Notes: a model not told the origin generated them from the letters alone. Numbered from the stretch's first letter, positions 27,801 to 36,461 are shown. The stretch is DNA of 64,000 bases from Chitinophaga silvatica (GCF_003419895.1 NZ_QPMM01000002.1:496001-560000), one strand, 5' to 3'. Numbers and translations: made by a program.

Positions 27801-28067
27801 TCCATTAATGGGATACACGGAAAGCGTGATGGCATAGCTATTCATCATTTTTCGCCAGATGATTCACAAGGATGTCTGACATTGGTTTCCGGAAAGAATA
27901 GAGAACCAGTTAGTACATTGTATAGAGAGATTCCGGATTTAACTTTTCAGTCGGGAACCAGGCCTGTAAGGATTATTCTTGAGGAGAGAAAGGTGGCTAC
28001 TTCTACCTGGAAAAAGGCTGGAAATGGTACCACTAAGTGGATGGGTGTTTTGGATACGGGAGGGTAG
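24831..28067 (+). CDS. PAAR-like injection effector with GH19/lysozyme-like domain
   Basis: Protein of 1078 residues. Residues about 26-150 match the PAAR-like DUF4280 pattern (PMLLVCDGATCTCTMA; LNFGTCKVPDP), which would cap the VgrG spike. Residues 200-600 are beta-rich (Ig-like repeats). A CPACNADITVEEIMDI linker at about 624 leads into a GH19 chitinase/muramidase-like domain (about 670-865) with HFLAQIAEETRFYQLNENFN and WRYKGRGFIQLTGKENY. The Glu in AEET is the expected catalytic acid. The last 100 residues hold IHGKRDG and HHFSPDDSQGCLTL, like an L,D-transpeptidase or DUF5675 core. It probably cleaves peptidoglycan of rival bacteria. It follows vgrG directly. Confidence 0.82.
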   Translation: MPELKEHDETRSADTNDTSASSGEGTPMLLVCDGATCTCTMATNPAPKKIKVISHHKFTLSNTKLLATTKENNTSALNFGTCKVPDPSHPVPCTANLKWINYYEHIHLPGNTYPLTENSKAICLNKGGNIQIIRNGQTAGFKSPDHQTDINKDSFQATNSQSENTPVNNESIEATENTEANITTNPNIREARDENSLPIKDNSYNGKIRKNEVVTFELNKHMDRHPADFWQVVGKGEIVMAGNTSVLVKADTPNTAFSVIAYCNNKRIESATIVVLENKLKSLKLDKQCRTHETIELDSSDYFELPPDVAELNAVCWHCETLPDLNSFRGARIRYSFDMPGTYQLYSYLQTMGKELQVTVFVNRPSLEFASWRDTQGLKKFITGFGETNHLSLTFMHSNNLSVDVTIGAIHETSGKRISLQHYRQRVADDHIGIVFVPDKVKHKEVKDGMKFYAQVKFSNPVYASYQDTILQPAKLLKLKSVPEIVSIKFLKNNKQVYCVGYGETLDGQVYARNLLFSELEIEVYRKELRGNKDWLRKDTRVFNCRTHVNKDGLAFFQFKLQESFRHQYKEEFHTFYVKIKEESWFGAHAMIMAFPELTNSKKGKTSAISQIQKNNKHSKVNQCPACNADITVEEIMDICSDNKGNLLINDLSKIQDAISTLNKFRPIVGLSRCIRKAHFLAQIAEETRFYQLNENFNYSANSLIETFRRFKTAEGRKRAMEWGRSQNNEAPPGIERQTAIANWAYAGINGNSHDYKTGDGWRYKGRGFIQLTGKENYKQVSEYFNKYFNDKKVDWVSNPSLLENDSASAMSSALSFWKKHQLNARADIGISREVVAFVTKPLNTALKNLETRIEFFNRAVKTLRLNNCIHYNARKDQIGSIVVVRGNGHHKIDKYVVYETIVWRNLTLEKYNQLKSTDCLPEPDYITYLSRDAWDTTYLDEVTGDIITVKHDNRRYGSCNEVPPGTYYLFSGTATQKYSMYIGDTPGVSSINGIHGKRDGIAIHHFSPDDSQGCLTLVSGKNREPVSTLYREIPDLTFQSGTRPVRIILEERKVATSTWKKAGNGTTKWMGVLDTGG

Positions 28068-28220
28068 GCCAATTATGCAGCTTGAGCTAGATAGGAGGTG
28101 ATATAGATTAACCATGTATTACAATAATAGCTCCTCTTTTTATTCTGTAAATTTCTTTAGTAGCTATAAATATGTTAGAGCATTAAGAGCCCCGAATACT
28201 AATCTGTATAAATTCAATTT

Positions 28221-29339
28221 ATGAAAAATCTTATACTAATAATATTGTTGTTACCCGGTATGACAAAAGCACAATCATCAACCAATAAACAGAATTCCGG
28301 CACAGAAGAAAAAACATATTTCTCTTCCGCTGTGGAAGCCAGATTTTTTAAGTCGGGCAGGAAAATGATAACAGCCTGTAAACTACATGATTTAAGCCTT
28401 GAGGATTTCGCTGCAAAAATTAAAAGAATCTATAGTGTTGATATTCTGAAATCTCCCGGTAATTATGTGGCATTAGACAATATGGGCCTTACTGTTGCTG
28501 TTAAAGATGCGAGGTATATTCATTTTGCGTATTCATCCCATGAAGATGGAGTTGTGCAGTTGGATTTATGTAACTACAATAAAATGGTGCTGTATGATGA
28601 TCAGGCAGCCTTTGCATATTTTAAGGCATCACATCCTGAGGTTATTTATGAATTGGTAGAAGAAATTGGTTACACAGGTAATCCAGAATGGATGAAATTT
28701 ACATTCAGGCATATTAATGACGAAACCGGAACAGTGGAAATCCATGATTTACTGTTTGACAAAGGAAGTAAGTGGCAATTAAGAAAAACAATGTTGCAGA
28801 AGGTGGTCGAATATCAACCTAACTTAATGTATCTCACATATAGCTTGTTAGAAAGAATAGATAACGCTAAAGAGCAATACAAAGATCCCGAGGAAACGAT
28901 AGCAAGATTATTGGATGCTTCCTTGCAAAGTTCAATAACAGGATACTGTGAACAAAGATTGGATGTGCATCCCGAATTGATTAAACTTTGGAAAGAGCAT
29001 CAGTTTTATAAGCTAAATGATTTGCAGGAATTTGTTGATACCTATAAAACCCCAAAAGAAAGAGCCATCGATAGACAGGAAGATGGTGAATATTATTTGT
29101 TGGAATTGACAAGCCATTTGAAAGATAAATCCCTGGCTAAAATTGGAATAATCCAGGATAAAGATGGGTATACGAATATCCGTCGTTCTATGAATAGTAA
29201 AACTGCAGCGATTATTGCAAAACTGATGGCTAATGAATCGTTTTATTATTGGCCACTAGCGGGTAATTGGTGGATAGTTGAAAAGAAGGATGGAACCAGA
29301 GGCTTCGTTCATGCAAGCAGGATCAGAGAAATAAAATGA
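28221..29339 (+). CDS. exported SH3-like protein, candidate immunity protein
   Basis: Protein of 372 residues with a cleavable signal peptide (LLLPGMTKAQS). Residues 20-300 are not recognised (alpha/beta mix). The last 65 residues form a bacterial SH3-like domain (GIIQDKDGYTNIRRSMNSKT, then FYYWPLAGNWWIVEKKDGTR and GFVHASRI). It is 153 bp after the peptidoglycan-targeting effector on the same strand, where T6SS immunity genes usually lie, and its predicted periplasmic site is where a cell-wall hydrolase would have to be blocked. The immunity role is inferred from this alone. Confidence 0.55.
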   Translation: MKNLILIILLLPGMTKAQSSTNKQNSGTEEKTYFSSAVEARFFKSGRKMITACKLHDLSLEDFAAKIKRIYSVDILKSPGNYVALDNMGLTVAVKDARYIHFAYSSHEDGVVQLDLCNYNKMVLYDDQAAFAYFKASHPEVIYELVEEIGYTGNPEWMKFTFRHINDETGTVEIHDLLFDKGSKWQLRKTMLQKVVEYQPNLMYLTYSLLERIDNAKEQYKDPEETIARLLDASLQSSITGYCEQRLDVHPELIKLWKEHQFYKLNDLQEFVDTYKTPKERAIDRQEDGEYYLLELTSHLKDKSLAKIGIIQDKDGYTNIRRSMNSKTAAIIAKLMANESFYYWPLAGNWWIVEKKDGTRGFVHASRIREIK

Positions 29340-29415
29340 GAAATAGACTTATTGTGGGTATCGAAATAATGAATTATAATCCTATTTAAAGGTATTTGTG
29401 GATTTAGGCTGAATA

Positions 29416-29440
29416 AAAAGAGGCGAGATAATCGCCTCTT
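29416..29440 (-). terminator. terminator between convergent genes
   Basis: AAGAGGCGA (29419-29427) pairs with TCGCCTCTT (29432-29440). The A-run on the left gives a T-tract on the minus strand, so it best serves the 29453-30019 gene. Confidence 0.75.
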
Positions 29441-29452
29441 CCATCAATATGC

Positions 29453-30019
29453 TTAGTTCTTTTTATAGTCTTGTTCGGTATCTTCCCAATCATCCCATTC
29501 ATCATCATCCTCCCAATCCTCATCATCATCTTCTTCTATTAGCATACTTTGTTCGGATCCGGGTTCAACACCATTACTTCTCCAGTGGGCTACCACTTCA
29601 TTTGCTTTGGCCTGGATAGGAGAGAAATCAGTAATAGGTTGATCTTCAAAAACTACTGTAGTATCGGGAAGACTCTTAAATGCTCTAAAGCATTCTTCTA
29701 ACAGAGATATTGTTGCAGGAGCATTACGTAAAGCACTGTAAGACAAACGAATAGCGTCAAAAGGACCACTGTTCAAAAATACTTCTTCCCCATTTAGCAT
29801 GGGAAATAACCAGATCAGAACATCGTCTCCAGTGTCTTCACTATTTAGAATTCCAAAAAAGTCATCGAGCTGCTCGAATCCTAAAGGTGCTAATTGTGCA
29901 AAAGATTTATTTTTCGGCGGAAATTTTGGGTGTTCTTCCCCAGTGATTAAAAATAAATCACCAAACTTCGGTTTTTCTTTTGCCCTAAATTTAAAGTCAA
30001 TGAGGATGTCGTTTTCCAT
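29453..30019 (-). CDS. hypothetical protein with highly acidic C-terminus
   Basis: Cytoplasmic protein of 188 residues without a signal peptide. The N-terminal 130 residues look like a small alpha/beta domain (YSALRNAPATISLLEECFRA). The last 35 residues are dominated by Asp, Glu and Trp (EEDDDEDWEDDDEWDDWEDT). The family is not recognised; the layout recalls small proteins encoded near polymorphic toxin loci, but nothing specific ties it to the effector island. Its start lies 96 bp from the 92-bp inverted repeat. Confidence 0.6.
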   Translation of the reverse strand: MENDILIDFKFRAKEKPKFGDLFLITGEEHPKFPPKNKSFAQLAPLGFEQLDDFFGILNSEDTGDDVLIWLFPMLNGEEVFLNSGPFDAIRLSYSALRNAPATISLLEECFRAFKSLPDTTVVFEDQPITDFSPIQAKANEVVAHWRSNGVEPGSEQSMLIEEDDDEDWEDDDEWDDWEDTEQDYKKN

Positions 30020-30114
30020 TGAAGGCTATGATATTTACTATTGTAATTTAGTCTTTTTATTTGGTAGGAATGGAAAAAGTTCTGTAGATATATGTCAGGC
30101 TCCTAACAGAATAA

Positions 30115-30206
30115 GAGGATGTATCAAAAATAATTTAGTAAAGGCTTGAATTCACTTCACAATTTACCTGGTACAACCAGTTAAATATTATTTTTGATAC
30201 ACCCTC
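30115..30206. repeat. 92-bp element with long terminal inverted repeats, MITE-like or terminator
   Basis: The left end GAGGATGTATCAAAAATAAT and right end ATTATTTTTGATACACCCTC are inverse complements over 20 nt with one mismatch, and enclose about 50 nt with no ORF. GAGGxTGTATCAAAAA resembles the ends of some Bacteroidota insertion sequences, which suggests a miniature non-autonomous element. No clear target-site duplication is visible. Because it lies 9 bp after the nagB stop, it could equally work as a terminator. Confidence 0.5.
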
Positions 30207-30214
30207 CAGCTTTA

Positions 30215-32140
30215 TTACATAAAATGATAACGTACAAAGGCTTCCATTGCAGCATATTTCTGCAAGCCTAGTCTATCATACAGATCAGCGGTATTGGCAT
30301 TACGATCTTCGGCTCTTTGCCAGAATTCACGTAAGTCGGTTCCCTGGAAAGGAACTACGTCTTTCTGACTTTGGTGAATAAAGATTCCGAGGCGTTTTTG
30401 TAAAACCTGATCCGGGCTCATTGGAACGGCCATTTCAATTTCATGGATATCCCATTCTTGCCAGGCTCCTTTATACAACCATACCCAACAATCTTTTGCC
30501 CAATCATCTTGTTTTACAATATCCAAAGCAGCAAAAATAACGTCGAGACACACCTTGTGAGTACCATGTGGATCTGCCAGGTCGCCGGCGCAATAGATTT
30601 GCTGTGGTTTAATTTTACGCAGTAATTCTACAGTAAGGGCTACATCTTCAGGCCCCATTGGCTTTTTCTCTACTAACCCTGTTTCGTAGAAAGGAAGGTT
30701 CATGAAATGAGCATTCTCCTCAGGAATACCTACATAACGGCAGGTAGCTTTAGCTTCGCAGCGACGAATCAACCCTTTAATCGCGCGAATCTCGGGAGTA
30801 TCTTTCTGACTAGGTTTTTTAGTACGGATAAAAGCTTTAGCCTCATCCAGGATTTGAGAGCTTTTGCTTTTATCGATATCAAACATTCCTTCAAAGCCTA
30901 CGGCAAAGTCGATAAATCTCAGTACAAATTCATCAGTTACCGCAATGTTACCGGAAGTTTGATAGGCAACGTGAACATCATGACCCTGTTCGTGTAAACG
31001 AATAAACGTACCGCCCATAGAGATAATATCATCATCCGGATGCGGAGAAAAAATTAATGCACGTTTTTTAGCAGGTTCGGAACGCTCCGGATGGTTAGGA
31101 AGCTGAGGACCAGGTTTTCCACCAGGCCAACCGGTAATAGTATCTCTGATGCTGTTAAACTCTTCGATATTTAGTTCATATGCCGATCCGTATTGCACAA
31201 TCAGATCATTCAGACCATTTTCGTTATAGTCTTTATCTGTGAGCATAAGGATTGGTTTGTTGAGTTTCAGTGCTAAACTGGTAACTGCCTTACGAATGAG
31301 ACTAGGAGTCCATTCACAGTCACCGGTGAGCCAAGGTTCTTTAAAGCGGGTCAGCTCAGTTGCAGCTTGCTCATCGATCACAAACTGGCAATTAGGATGT
31401 TGCTGCAGTAAAGAAGCAGGTACCTGATCGCTGGTTTGTCCTTCAACTGAGCGGCAAACAATTTTAGCTTTGTGTGAACCCCAGGCCATTAACAGAATGC
31501 GCTTAGCCTTAAAGATAGAACCTAAGCCCATAGTAATGGCAAGGCGTGGCACCTGGCTCATATTAGGGAACTCATAAGCATTTGCTAAACGAGTGCTGTT
31601 ATCTAAGGTAACAAGACGGGTATGAGAGTTCAGATTAGAACCCGGTTCGTTGAAACCAATATGGCCATTGTTTCCAATACCCAATACCTGTAAATCAACT
31701 CCTCCGAATTCCTCTATTTTTCTATCATACTGCTCGCAATATTTTTTAATCTGATCTTTAGGAATAGTTCCATCAGGAATAAAATATTGGTCTTCCGGAA
31801 TATCAATATGATTGAACAAATGTTCCTTCATAAAGCGGTTGTAGCTTTGTAAAGCGTCTGGCTCAATCGGATAATATTCATCCAGATTGAATGTAATAAC
31901 ATTCTTAAAACTCAACCCTTCTTCTTTGTGCATACGTACCAATTCAGCATACATATATTTAGGAGTAGAGCCTGTGGCTAACCCTAATACACATTTTTGT
32001 CCTGCTGCTTGTTTCTCACGTATAAGTTTGGCAATTTCCTGGGCAACTGCTTTGGAACCCTCTTTGGCAGAGGGGTGTATTTCCACAGCAATTTGTTCAA
32101 AGCTGTCAATCAGTTCGATTTCCTGATGATTAATCGTCAT
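30215..32140 (-). CDS. nagB: glucosamine-6-phosphate deaminase with C-terminal PIG-L/LmbE-like domain
   Basis: Protein of 641 residues. The N-terminal half is NagB (residues 25-270): GLATGSTPKYMYAEL phosphate loop, NLDEYYPI, and GIGNNGHIGFNEPGS with the catalytic Asp/His region. It opens GlcN-6-P to fructose-6-P and ammonia. From about residue 365 a PIG-L/LmbE-type deacetylase-like domain follows (RALIFSPHPDDDIISMGG, with the metal motif HPDDD; DLADPHGTHKVC). This two-domain form is common in Bacteroidota; the second activity might be an N-deacetylase on a GlcNAc derivative. It closes the hexosamine branch of the glycan cluster. Confidence 0.94.
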   Translation of the reverse strand: MTINHQEIELIDSFEQIAVEIHPSAKEGSKAVAQEIAKLIREKQAAGQKCVLGLATGSTPKYMYAELVRMHKEEGLSFKNVITFNLDEYYPIEPDALQSYNRFMKEHLFNHIDIPEDQYFIPDGTIPKDQIKKYCEQYDRKIEEFGGVDLQVLGIGNNGHIGFNEPGSNLNSHTRLVTLDNSTRLANAYEFPNMSQVPRLAITMGLGSIFKAKRILLMAWGSHKAKIVCRSVEGQTSDQVPASLLQQHPNCQFVIDEQAATELTRFKEPWLTGDCEWTPSLIRKAVTSLALKLNKPILMLTDKDYNENGLNDLIVQYGSAYELNIEEFNSIRDTITGWPGGKPGPQLPNHPERSEPAKKRALIFSPHPDDDIISMGGTFIRLHEQGHDVHVAYQTSGNIAVTDEFVLRFIDFAVGFEGMFDIDKSKSSQILDEAKAFIRTKKPSQKDTPEIRAIKGLIRRCEAKATCRYVGIPEENAHFMNLPFYETGLVEKKPMGPEDVALTVELLRKIKPQQIYCAGDLADPHGTHKVCLDVIFAALDIVKQDDWAKDCWVWLYKGAWQEWDIHEIEMAVPMSPDQVLQKRLGIFIHQSQKDVVPFQGTDLREFWQRAEDRNANTADLYDRLGLQKYAAMEAFVRYHFM

Positions 32141-32143
32141 TGT

Positions 32144-32224
32144 AAACGTTTTTGATTAGATGCGGTTTAAAAACGAGCCGGAAAATTAAAAAAATTTACT
32201 GCTAAAGTCTAGTTTTATTTAGCA
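32144..32224 (-). promoter_or_regulatory. candidate operators upstream of nagB
   Basis: Two dyads occur in the nagB leader. AAACGTTT (32144-32151) is a CG-centred palindrome of LacI-family type next to the start codon. TGCTAAA (32200-32206) and TTTAGCA (32218-32224) form a 7-bp inverted repeat with an 11-bp spacer. Either could control hexosamine use; no regulator gene is nearby. Confidence 0.3.
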
Positions 32225-32342
32225 AAATTTAATTAATATTTCCGTAGCTTAATCAAACCATTTGATATTCCATTCCGTTAATATGTTTATATAACAGCCG
32301 ATGAGGCCGTATTAAAATTTTTTGGTGTAGGAGTCATTATAC

Positions 32343-32372
32343 AAGCCGTTCGCAGTATTACTCGAACGGTTT
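32343..32372. terminator. hairpin after the GH20 gene
   Basis: CCGTTCG (32346-32352) pairs with CGAACGG (32363-32369) directly beyond the GH20 stop. The T-run lies on the plus-strand 3' side, so it is a poor minus-strand intrinsic terminator but may stabilise the GH20 mRNA end. Confidence 0.5.
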
Positions 32373-32374
32373 TT

Positions 32375-34660
32375 TTAATGTACCTCCAGTTCATTTACCA
32401 TTAACCATGCCTGATCACCGGCCCCTTCTGCTCCTGCAGGAATCTTACCAAACCGTTGTACATCCGCTTTCACATATCTGCCTTTAAACGTATTAAATAC
32501 GCCATTAACTGTGATGATTCCAGATCCATTGAATGTTGTCTGGCGAAATACTTCTTTATAATGTTCTCCATCTTCAGAAACAGAGAATGTTACCTTGCCG
32601 GGAGCATAAATCCAATCACCTTTCTTTTGCAATACCCTAATACTAATATTGCTTATGTCCTGCACGCTATCTAAATCAACGATCGCCTGAAAATCCTTAT
32701 CCTTATATCCAAACCATTGATTGTCGTTATATGATTCATTACCTCTTATACCATCTACCAATATTGTTGTTGCTACAGGTCTGTAGCTTGCATCTGCTTC
32801 ATTTGTTAGCTTTACTTTCCTGCCTAATGCCTTGTGATAGATAAAATGCTGGTTATATTCATTGCCAAAAGGCTTTTTATCAAGAAATACCTGCGCTCTT
32901 ATTGTTCCAGTTTGATTAATTGCAATAGGTTCTGTGTAAGGAGTCGACTGTGGAGTAGGGGCGGTACTATCTGTTGTGAAAAATATTTTCCCGTTTTGTA
33001 ATTTACTATCCAAAACCTGGAACTCTTTTCCATCTTTAAACGTCTGTTGACCTGTTACTTCAAAAATATGTTTGGCATAATTGACTTTCTTTTTATCGAG
33101 ATGTGCAACGTGAATCTTTAAACGTTCCAGAAAATCATTGTAATTCCTCTTATCGGCCGGTGACCACAAAACCTCAGCTAATGCTGTGGCACGTGGATAC
33201 ACCATATATTCCATATAATCGTTGTTTGAAATATACTCGCTCCATAAGTTAGCTTGCGCTCCTTTGATATACTTCGCTTCATCTGCGCTTAAAGCGGCAG
33301 GTATAGGCTCATACTCGTATACTTTTTTAACAGGAAGAAAACCTCCTATAGCCAAAGGCTCGTTAGGGCCCAGTGACTGGTAATGATCAAAATAACAGAA
33401 ATCACCCGGTGTCATAACTACATCGTGGTGTTGTTTAGCAGCTGCAATGCCACCCTGGATACCTCTCCAGCTCATTACTGTAGCGTTTGGGGCCAACCCA
33501 CCTTCTAATATTTCATCCCATCCAATAATTTGTTTGCCTTTACTATTGAGGTATTTTTCCATTCTTTGAATGAAGTAGCTCTGTAATGCGTGTTCATTCT
33601 TTAATCCTTCAAGTTTCATACGTGCCTGGCACTTCGGGCATTTCTCCCAACGAACTTTAGGACATTCATCTCCTCCGATATGAATATATTTTCCAGGGAA
33701 AAGAGGAATTACTTCATCCAATACATTTTGAAGGAAAACAAATACACTATCATTACCGGCACAGTATACGTCATCATATACTCCCCAACGCGTACCGGTT
33801 TCATATGGGCCGCCAGTACATCCTAAATCAGGATAGGCTGCCAGAGCAGCAAGGGAGTGACCGGGCATTTCAATTTCCGGAATGATTGTTACAAATCGTT
33901 CCTGTGCATATTTTACAACTTCTTTTATTTCTTCCTGGGTATAATATCCGCCGTATGGTTTTCCATCATATTGGTTGTCTGAATATTTACCTTTCATTGT
34001 TTCTTTTCGTTTGGAAGCTATCTCCTGTAAGCGGGGATATTTCTTGATTTCAATACGCCAGCCCTGGTCTTCAGTAAGGTGCCAGTGAAAGGTATTGAAC
34101 TTATGAAAAGCCATGAGATCTATATACTTCTTAACAAATGATACTGGGAAGAAGTGGCGACCAGCATCGAGGTGTAATCCACGATAGGCAAATCTTGGAC
34201 TATCTGTGATGCCTACTCCCGGAATGTATAAAGCGGCAGACTTACTCAATGGAAGTAATTGCATAAGTGTTTGAACACCGTAGAAGGTTCCTGCAGCAGA
34301 ATTACCAGTAATATTAATTTTATGGTTTTCTACTTTAAGGGAGTAGCCTTCCGGCTGAGTAGTATCATTACCGCTATGCAGAAATATGGCGTTATCTGTA
34401 CCAGAATGGTTTATAGATAGCTCGTATCCTGTCAATTCTTTGATCCATGCATTCAGTAATGCTGCTGTTGGTTCATCCTGGGCATTATCAATTACAATAA
34501 CTGTCTGCTTGTCGAGCAGGAATGAGTCGGCAGTTGGTTTAACACTTGCAGGCAAAGGAATAATGCTTATCTGGCCTTTAGGGATATCTGCTTGTTTTAA
34601 GGAGGAACAACTGCAGAGTGCTATGGCTATAACTAAGCATAGGTAGTTCACTGATTTCAT
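32375..34660 (-). CDS. beta-N-acetylhexosaminidase, GH20 lipoprotein
   Basis: Protein of 761 residues with a lipobox (ALCSC), so probably anchored at the outer membrane or periplasm. Order: GH20b domain (residues 30-150), GH20 catalytic barrel (155-500) with the Asp-Glu pair in HIGGDECPKVRWEKC and FHWHLTEDQGWRIEIK, a chitobiase C-terminal Fn3-like domain (FFTTDSTAPTPQSTPY), and a discoidin (F5/8C) domain to the end. It releases terminal GlcNAc or GalNAc from chito-oligosaccharides or glycoprotein glycans. It lies in a minus-strand run with the phosphodiesterases, cutC and glycosylasparaginase. Confidence 0.94.
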   Translation of the reverse strand: MKSVNYLCLVIAIALCSCSSLKQADIPKGQISIIPLPASVKPTADSFLLDKQTVIVIDNAQDEPTAALLNAWIKELTGYELSINHSGTDNAIFLHSGNDTTQPEGYSLKVENHKINITGNSAAGTFYGVQTLMQLLPLSKSAALYIPGVGITDSPRFAYRGLHLDAGRHFFPVSFVKKYIDLMAFHKFNTFHWHLTEDQGWRIEIKKYPRLQEIASKRKETMKGKYSDNQYDGKPYGGYYTQEEIKEVVKYAQERFVTIIPEIEMPGHSLAALAAYPDLGCTGGPYETGTRWGVYDDVYCAGNDSVFVFLQNVLDEVIPLFPGKYIHIGGDECPKVRWEKCPKCQARMKLEGLKNEHALQSYFIQRMEKYLNSKGKQIIGWDEILEGGLAPNATVMSWRGIQGGIAAAKQHHDVVMTPGDFCYFDHYQSLGPNEPLAIGGFLPVKKVYEYEPIPAALSADEAKYIKGAQANLWSEYISNNDYMEYMVYPRATALAEVLWSPADKRNYNDFLERLKIHVAHLDKKKVNYAKHIFEVTGQQTFKDGKEFQVLDSKLQNGKIFFTTDSTAPTPQSTPYTEPIAINQTGTIRAQVFLDKKPFGNEYNQHFIYHKALGRKVKLTNEADASYRPVATTILVDGIRGNESYNDNQWFGYKDKDFQAIVDLDSVQDISNISIRVLQKKGDWIYAPGKVTFSVSEDGEHYKEVFRQTTFNGSGIITVNGVFNTFKGRYVKADVQRFGKIPAGAEGAGDQAWLMVNELEVH

Positions 34661-34703
34661 AATTATTGCATGTTAATTGTTGGTATGGATAAGAGAATAA
34701 TTC

Positions 34704-35474
34704 TTATCTCACTAGCTCTAATTCACAAATGACAGGTCGATGATCAGATGCTACTGTTTCTTCGATAACCTTTGCGCCTGAAGCATTCCATTTGCCCTTA
34801 GGAGCAAGCAAAATGTAGTCGAGCTTTGTTTTAGGAGTATCTGAAGGAAAAGTAGGACCGGATTGATGTGTAGCATCAGTAAATACCTGTTTTAGTACTT
34901 TTATTTCTTTAGTATTGGGAGCTGCATTCAAATCGCCACATAGAATAACCGGAGTTCTGGCGGTTTCAAAATATCTGGCCAGTGTGTTGGCTTGTTCTAT
35001 TCTTTCGGCTCCTTTTCTGCTTGCATCAAAATGTGTGGTTACGAAATGGATATCGCTGTCGCCGGGCAGTTGAATGGTTACAATACCAGCTGCTCTTGGT
35101 TCGCTGTCTTTATTGGTAGGGAGTGGTATAGTAATGCTGTTTTTAATGGGAAAGCGGGAGAGAATGCCGGTTCCATATCCTCCACCTTCGATATCCAGTG
35201 CTTTAACGAAGTAGGTGTACATGCCGGTAATTGATGCTAATTCCTTGAGTTGATCAGCACTTTTAGAGCGGGGCACAACGCTGTCTACTTCCTGTAGGGC
35301 AACAAGATCCGGGTTTGTGGCTAATATTACATTGGCAATGCCTTTCAGATCTACCTCCTGTTTCATATTTTCCCCATGATGTATGTTGTAGGTCAATACT
35401 TTTATTCGCTGGTTTTGAGCCTGAGCATAAAAGTTGAATAAACATACAGCAGTAATAAGCAGCAGTCTTTTCAT
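34704..35474 (-). CDS. exported endonuclease/exonuclease/phosphatase-family hydrolase
   Basis: Protein of 256 residues with a signal peptide (LFNFYAQAQ). EEP/DNase I-like fold motifs: VLTYNIHHGEN, LVALQEVDSVV (metal Glu), VTTHFDASRKG, VILCGDLNAAPN and VASDHRPVICEL with the catalytic Asp-His. The short secreted form in glycan clusters of Bacteroidota suggests a phosphodiesterase or sphingomyelinase-like role on phosphorylated glycans or lipids rather than DNA; the substrate is inferred. It is 43 bp upstream of the GH20 gene in the same direction. Confidence 0.85.
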   Translation of the reverse strand: MKRLLLITAVCLFNFYAQAQNQRIKVLTYNIHHGENMKQEVDLKGIANVILATNPDLVALQEVDSVVPRSKSADQLKELASITGMYTYFVKALDIEGGGYGTGILSRFPIKNSITIPLPTNKDSEPRAAGIVTIQLPGDSDIHFVTTHFDASRKGAERIEQANTLARYFETARTPVILCGDLNAAPNTKEIKVLKQVFTDATHQSGPTFPSDTPKTKLDYILLAPKGKWNASGAKVIEETVASDHRPVICELELVR

Positions 35475-35516
35475 AATAGTAATATTTAGAAGGAAAGGGA
35501 TAGTTTATTCCTTTCT

Positions 35517-36401
35517 TTATTTAAACGCTTCTTTCACTGGCCTACCTGTCCAGACAGCCGGAGTTTTCAATCCAAAAATCCAGGCAAGAGTGGCTGCGGT
35601 ATCATAAGTAACGACACTATTCTTTATTTCATGGTTCTTAGCAATTCCCGGGCCACGGATAATCCAGGGTATTTGCATTTCTTCCATAGTTTTTCCACCA
35701 TGACCTTTTTTAATACCACCATGATCTGCTGTCAGCAAAATAATGGTATTATTCCACATGCCGGCGTCTTTTACTGCCTGAAAAATTTCACCTAGTCTGA
35801 TATCATTAATATGAACCTGGTTGTAATATTCAGGGGTATTATGTCCGATGTTATGTCCTGTGCCATCCGGTTCGTCGAAATGGATGAACAGGAAGTCAGG
35901 TTTTTTAGATTTGATATAGTCAATTGCGTTAGCTGAAGCCAGGCTATCATTATCATGGCAGGCAACAGCTTTGTTTACTGCTTCTTTGGGGAACAAATAA
36001 CCGATACCATCCCAACTATAGATAACTCCAATTTCAGCAGCAGGTTTTTGTTCGCGTAACAGCGTATAGATGGAAGGAAACAGGCCGTATTTATCTAATT
36101 CTCTGGAGGGTAGTTCAGGTTTCTGGCTATTCCATTCCGTATATCCATGAACTTCAGGGCCTGCACCCATTACCATTGATGCCCAGTTTACAGCACTGGA
36201 GGAGGGAAGTACACTACGAGCCTGCAGTGTATAGCTGCCATCCTGCATCATTTGTTTCATATTAGGATTATCAGCTTTTTGAAAGCTGTAGGCGCCGAAA
36301 CCATCCATACCGATAAGAATGACGTGTTTCACACCTTTTATCTGGGCCTGCGCATAGTAACTACTAACTAGCAGGCTTACTGCTAAAATCAATTTTTTCA
36401 T
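35517..36401 (-). CDS. exported type I phosphodiesterase/nucleotide pyrophosphatase
   Basis: Protein of 294 residues of the alkaline-phosphatase superfamily with a signal peptide ending YYAQAQ. Two-metal-site residues: Asp in LIGMDGFGAYSF, probable nucleophile Ser in LPSSSAVNWASM (Thr in many relatives), DEPDGTGHNIGH, and LTADHGGIKKGHGG. The length is that of the compact NPP-like core. It probably removes phosphodiester groups (e.g. GlcNAc-P or phosphocholine) from glycans or lipids in the periplasm. Its neighbours are the EEP hydrolase (42 bp) and cutC. Confidence 0.88.
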   Translation of the reverse strand: MKKLILAVSLLVSSYYAQAQIKGVKHVILIGMDGFGAYSFQKADNPNMKQMMQDGSYTLQARSVLPSSSAVNWASMVMGAGPEVHGYTEWNSQKPELPSRELDKYGLFPSIYTLLREQKPAAEIGVIYSWDGIGYLFPKEAVNKAVACHDNDSLASANAIDYIKSKKPDFLFIHFDEPDGTGHNIGHNTPEYYNQVHINDIRLGEIFQAVKDAGMWNNTIILLTADHGGIKKGHGGKTMEEMQIPWIIRGPGIAKNHEIKNSVVTYDTAATLAWIFGLKTPAVWTGRPVKEAFK

Positions 36402-36461
36402 TCGTTGTTCACTTTTGGGCGGATAAAGTCTCCGCTGACTTAATTCTACTATAGCTGGTTG

